Part shown: piece by piece, positions 13,310 through 14,795 of the stretch
How positions within the stretch are numbered: the stretch's first letter is position 1
How the letters are laid out: every line of letters starts with the position of its first letter
From: an uncultured Spirochaetia bacterium
Lineage (GTDB): Bacteria; Spirochaetota; UBA6919
NCBI GenBank assembly: GCA_913053665.1
Contig: CAJXGR010000043.1
Location: 1 to 14,795 of the forward strand
DNA: 14,795 nucleotides
Direction of reading: 5' to 3'
Position numbers and translations under genes: made by a program
Notes under the pieces: generated by a model
Databases searched by the model: none
Told to the model about the DNA's origin: nothing
The model's input: only the letters and a program-made list of their open reading frames with translations

Positions 13310-14611
13310 ATGACATTGTCCTTCTGGCGAATAATTATAGATAATCGATCCTTCCGTATGCTGTGGATGGCCCAAATGATCAGTTCCATAGGCAATTGGT
13401 TTAATACAGTTGCCCTTCTGGACTATATTTCAGGGACACCCGATAACGGAATCGAAGAGAAGGGCATCTATGTGAGCCTTGTGCTGGTGTTTGCCTTCCT
13501 CCCACAATTCCTGATCAGTCCCATTGCTGGTGTGGTAGCGGATAAATTCAACCGTAAGACCATTATGATTGTCTCAGACCTGGTGAGAGGATGCCTGGCA
13601 TTGGGCTTTTTAGCCATATTAATCCTTCGGCCCGAATCCATTGCCTCTTTTTACATCATTGAAACACTGTTGTACTCAACGTTTGCCTTCTTTTCATCGG
13701 CGGAATCAGCTATCATTCCAAGTATCGTCCGCTCCTCCGATGAACTTTACAGTGCCAACGGTCTGGGACAAATAACCTGGGGGCTAATGCTTGCTGTTGG
13801 AGGGTTTTTAGCGGGGTGGGTCATCGCCTATTGGGGCTATGAAGCGGCTTTCATACTTAATTCCCTCACATTCTTCTTTTCAGCCTTCTTTATCTGGCGT
13901 GTCCGATACAAAGAAAAGGCTGAGGAAGGCATACAGGGGACTCAAAAGAAGTCTATCCGGACGGTATTCAAAAATCACTGGCTGGAACTTAAAAAAGGCG
14001 TGTCCTACATTATCAATGATCGCTATGTAATAGCTCTGTTATTGGTCAAGCCAGGATGGGCTCTAGGGGGAGGGGCTATTTTAATGCTCCACACAATATT
14101 TGGGAAAGATGTTTTTAAAGCTGGAAGCGAAGGAATTAGCATCTTGTTCATGAGTCGTGGACTGGGAGTGATTATAGGGGGCTTTTTAGGCCAATGGCTT
14201 GTACGTCAAACCAGCCGTATCAATGTTCTATGGATCATATCAGCTCTCTTTATCCTTCATGGCCTCTTTTACGCAAGCTTTAGCCGAATGCCCGATCTGT
14301 TTTACGCTTCCCTAATGCTGATCTTTGCCACCGCCTTTAGTGCTAACCTCTGGCTTCTGAGCCAGGTAACCCTTCAGGAGATTGTTCCCAATGAGCTAAG
14401 AGGAAGGGTATTCGCCCATGATGAAGGTCTATCCACATTAACAATGATGGTCTCATCCATATTTGCTGGCTGGGCCTTGGATCAACAAGTTAATCCCAGA
14501 ACAATCGCCCTTACAGCCGCCATAATCATTGCTTGCTCAGGGCTGATTGTTGCTATCGCTCTGGTCACAAGATTCCTTCCCAAGAGGGTGACAAAGGATA
14601 AAACAGACTAA
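13310..14611 (+). CDS. MFS exporter (EntS/MFS_3-like)
   Basis: A 433-residue inner-membrane major facilitator with about 12 hydrophobic helices, probably a proton-driven exporter of small molecules. The opening (FWRIIIDNRSFRMLWMAQMISSIGNWF) fits the N-terminal helix pattern of the MFS_3/EntS-like group. The loop between helices 2 and 3 carries the motif-A-like VADKFNRKTIM (about 76-86). The late LRGRVFAHDEGLSTL segment, before the last helices, is also characteristic of this group. Length is normal and the frame is intact. No clear ribosome binding site precedes ATG 13310, but the next Met would cut into helix 1, so this start is kept. Substrate (siderophore, macrolide or other) cannot be predicted. 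It follows the Crp/Fnr gene on the same strand. Confidence 0.88.
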   Translation: MTLSFWRIIIDNRSFRMLWMAQMISSIGNWFNTVALLDYISGTPDNGIEEKGIYVSLVLVFAFLPQFLISPIAGVVADKFNRKTIMIVSDLVRGCLALGFLAILILRPESIASFYIIETLLYSTFAFFSSAESAIIPSIVRSSDELYSANGLGQITWGLMLAVGGFLAGWVIAYWGYEAAFILNSLTFFFSAFFIWRVRYKEKAEEGIQGTQKKSIRTVFKNHWLELKKGVSYIINDRYVIALLLVKPGWALGGGAILMLHTIFGKDVFKAGSEGISILFMSRGLGVIIGGFLGQWLVRQTSRINVLWIISALFILHGLFYASFSRMPDLFYASLMLIFATAFSANLWLLSQVTLQEIVPNELRGRVFAHDEGLSTLTMMVSSIFAGWALDQQVNPRTIALTAAIIIACSGLIVAIALVTRFLPKRVTKDKTD

Positions 14612-14619
14612 CATCCCCT

Positions 14620-14778
14620 CACTACCGTCTGTAGGGGCGAACCCACGTGTTCGCCTTTTCACCACCGATCCGTACGGATCGGTGTACGGTGTACGGATCG
14701 GTGGTATTCACCTCTATGATGCCTGCATAGCCTTTTGGATTGGGAAGGCACGTGGGTCTGCCCCTACAGACAGTAGTG
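14620..14778. mobile_element. 159-bp inverted-repeat element (MITE/REP-doublet-like)
   Basis: Outer arms at 14620-14649 and 14749-14778 (30 nt each) pair at 27 of 30 positions and contain CTGTAGGGGC and CCCACGTG. Inside, ACCACCGATCCGTAC (14661-14675) pairs perfectly with 14691-14705, and 14663-14684 is itself a perfect 22-nt palindrome. GTACGGATCGGTG occurs twice (14672-14684 and 14691-14703), with a shortened GTACGGTG between. There is no coding capacity. It begins 8 bases after the MFS stop, so it may also end that transcript. No clear target duplication was seen. Confidence 0.55.
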
Positions 14779-14795
14779 GATAACAATTTCATTAG

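Noticed and set aside
1..14795. CRISPR array, defence island, prophage or biosynthetic cluster
   Set aside because: No regularly spaced direct repeats, and no nuclease, methylase, phage or assembly-line genes were seen; the genes are mostly housekeeping, stress and regulatory types.

Overview
This window looks like an ordinary chromosomal stretch of an AT-rich (roughly 40% GC by eye) Gram-negative-type bacterium. A membrane-anchored HtrA protease with two PDZ domains and a long LPP20-type putative lipoprotein imply an outer envelope, and IspH implies the MEP isoprenoid pathway. The phylum cannot be settled from the sequence. The mix (orphan response regulator, STAS protein, relaxed lipobox, many intergenic palindromes) would fit a spirochaete or another deep-branching environmental lineage, but that is a guess. 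There is no rRNA, tRNA, CRISPR array, transposase or phage gene.

Layout. Positions 1-815 are mostly non-coding, with one small ORF that has a strong ribosome binding site and decayed-looking sequence after it. Next come a response regulator (+, 816-1493) and, converging on it, a 5'-nucleotidase-like HAD protein and a PTS EIIA domain fused to a C4 zinc ribbon (-, 1522-2974). A Do-type HtrA protease follows (-, 3303-4814), divergent from a stand-alone TfoX C-terminal-domain protein (+, 5020-5286). A 48-residue ORF (-, 5335-5481) precedes a minus-strand run read in the order tpx, diiron ferritin-like protein, LPP20-like lipoprotein (8736 down to 5666). A plus-strand cluster of thioredoxin-like [2Fe-2S] ferredoxin, ispH and a STAS-domain protein (9102-10708) then converges on a secreted Tyr-rich repeat protein (-, 10867-11679). 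After an 841-base non-coding gap holding a probable MITE come a Crp/Fnr-family regulator and an MFS exporter (+, 12521-14611). The window closes on a second inverted-repeat element.

How the genes fit together. Several products deal with envelope or redox stress: HtrA (misfolded envelope protein), Tpx (peroxide), the diiron protein, and the ferredoxin next to the iron-sulfur enzyme IspH. Regulation is represented by a response regulator, the EIIA/zinc-ribbon fusion, a STAS anti-anti-sigma-like protein and a Crp/Fnr protein. None of these has an obvious cognate partner in the window (no kinase, no PTS permease, no anti-sigma factor).

I did not find a convincing new multi-gene system. The most unusual items are the EIIA/zinc-ribbon fusion, the small inverted-repeat elements (several of which share a TGTAGGG core), two hairpins that could mask ribosome binding sites, and two poorly characterised secreted proteins.
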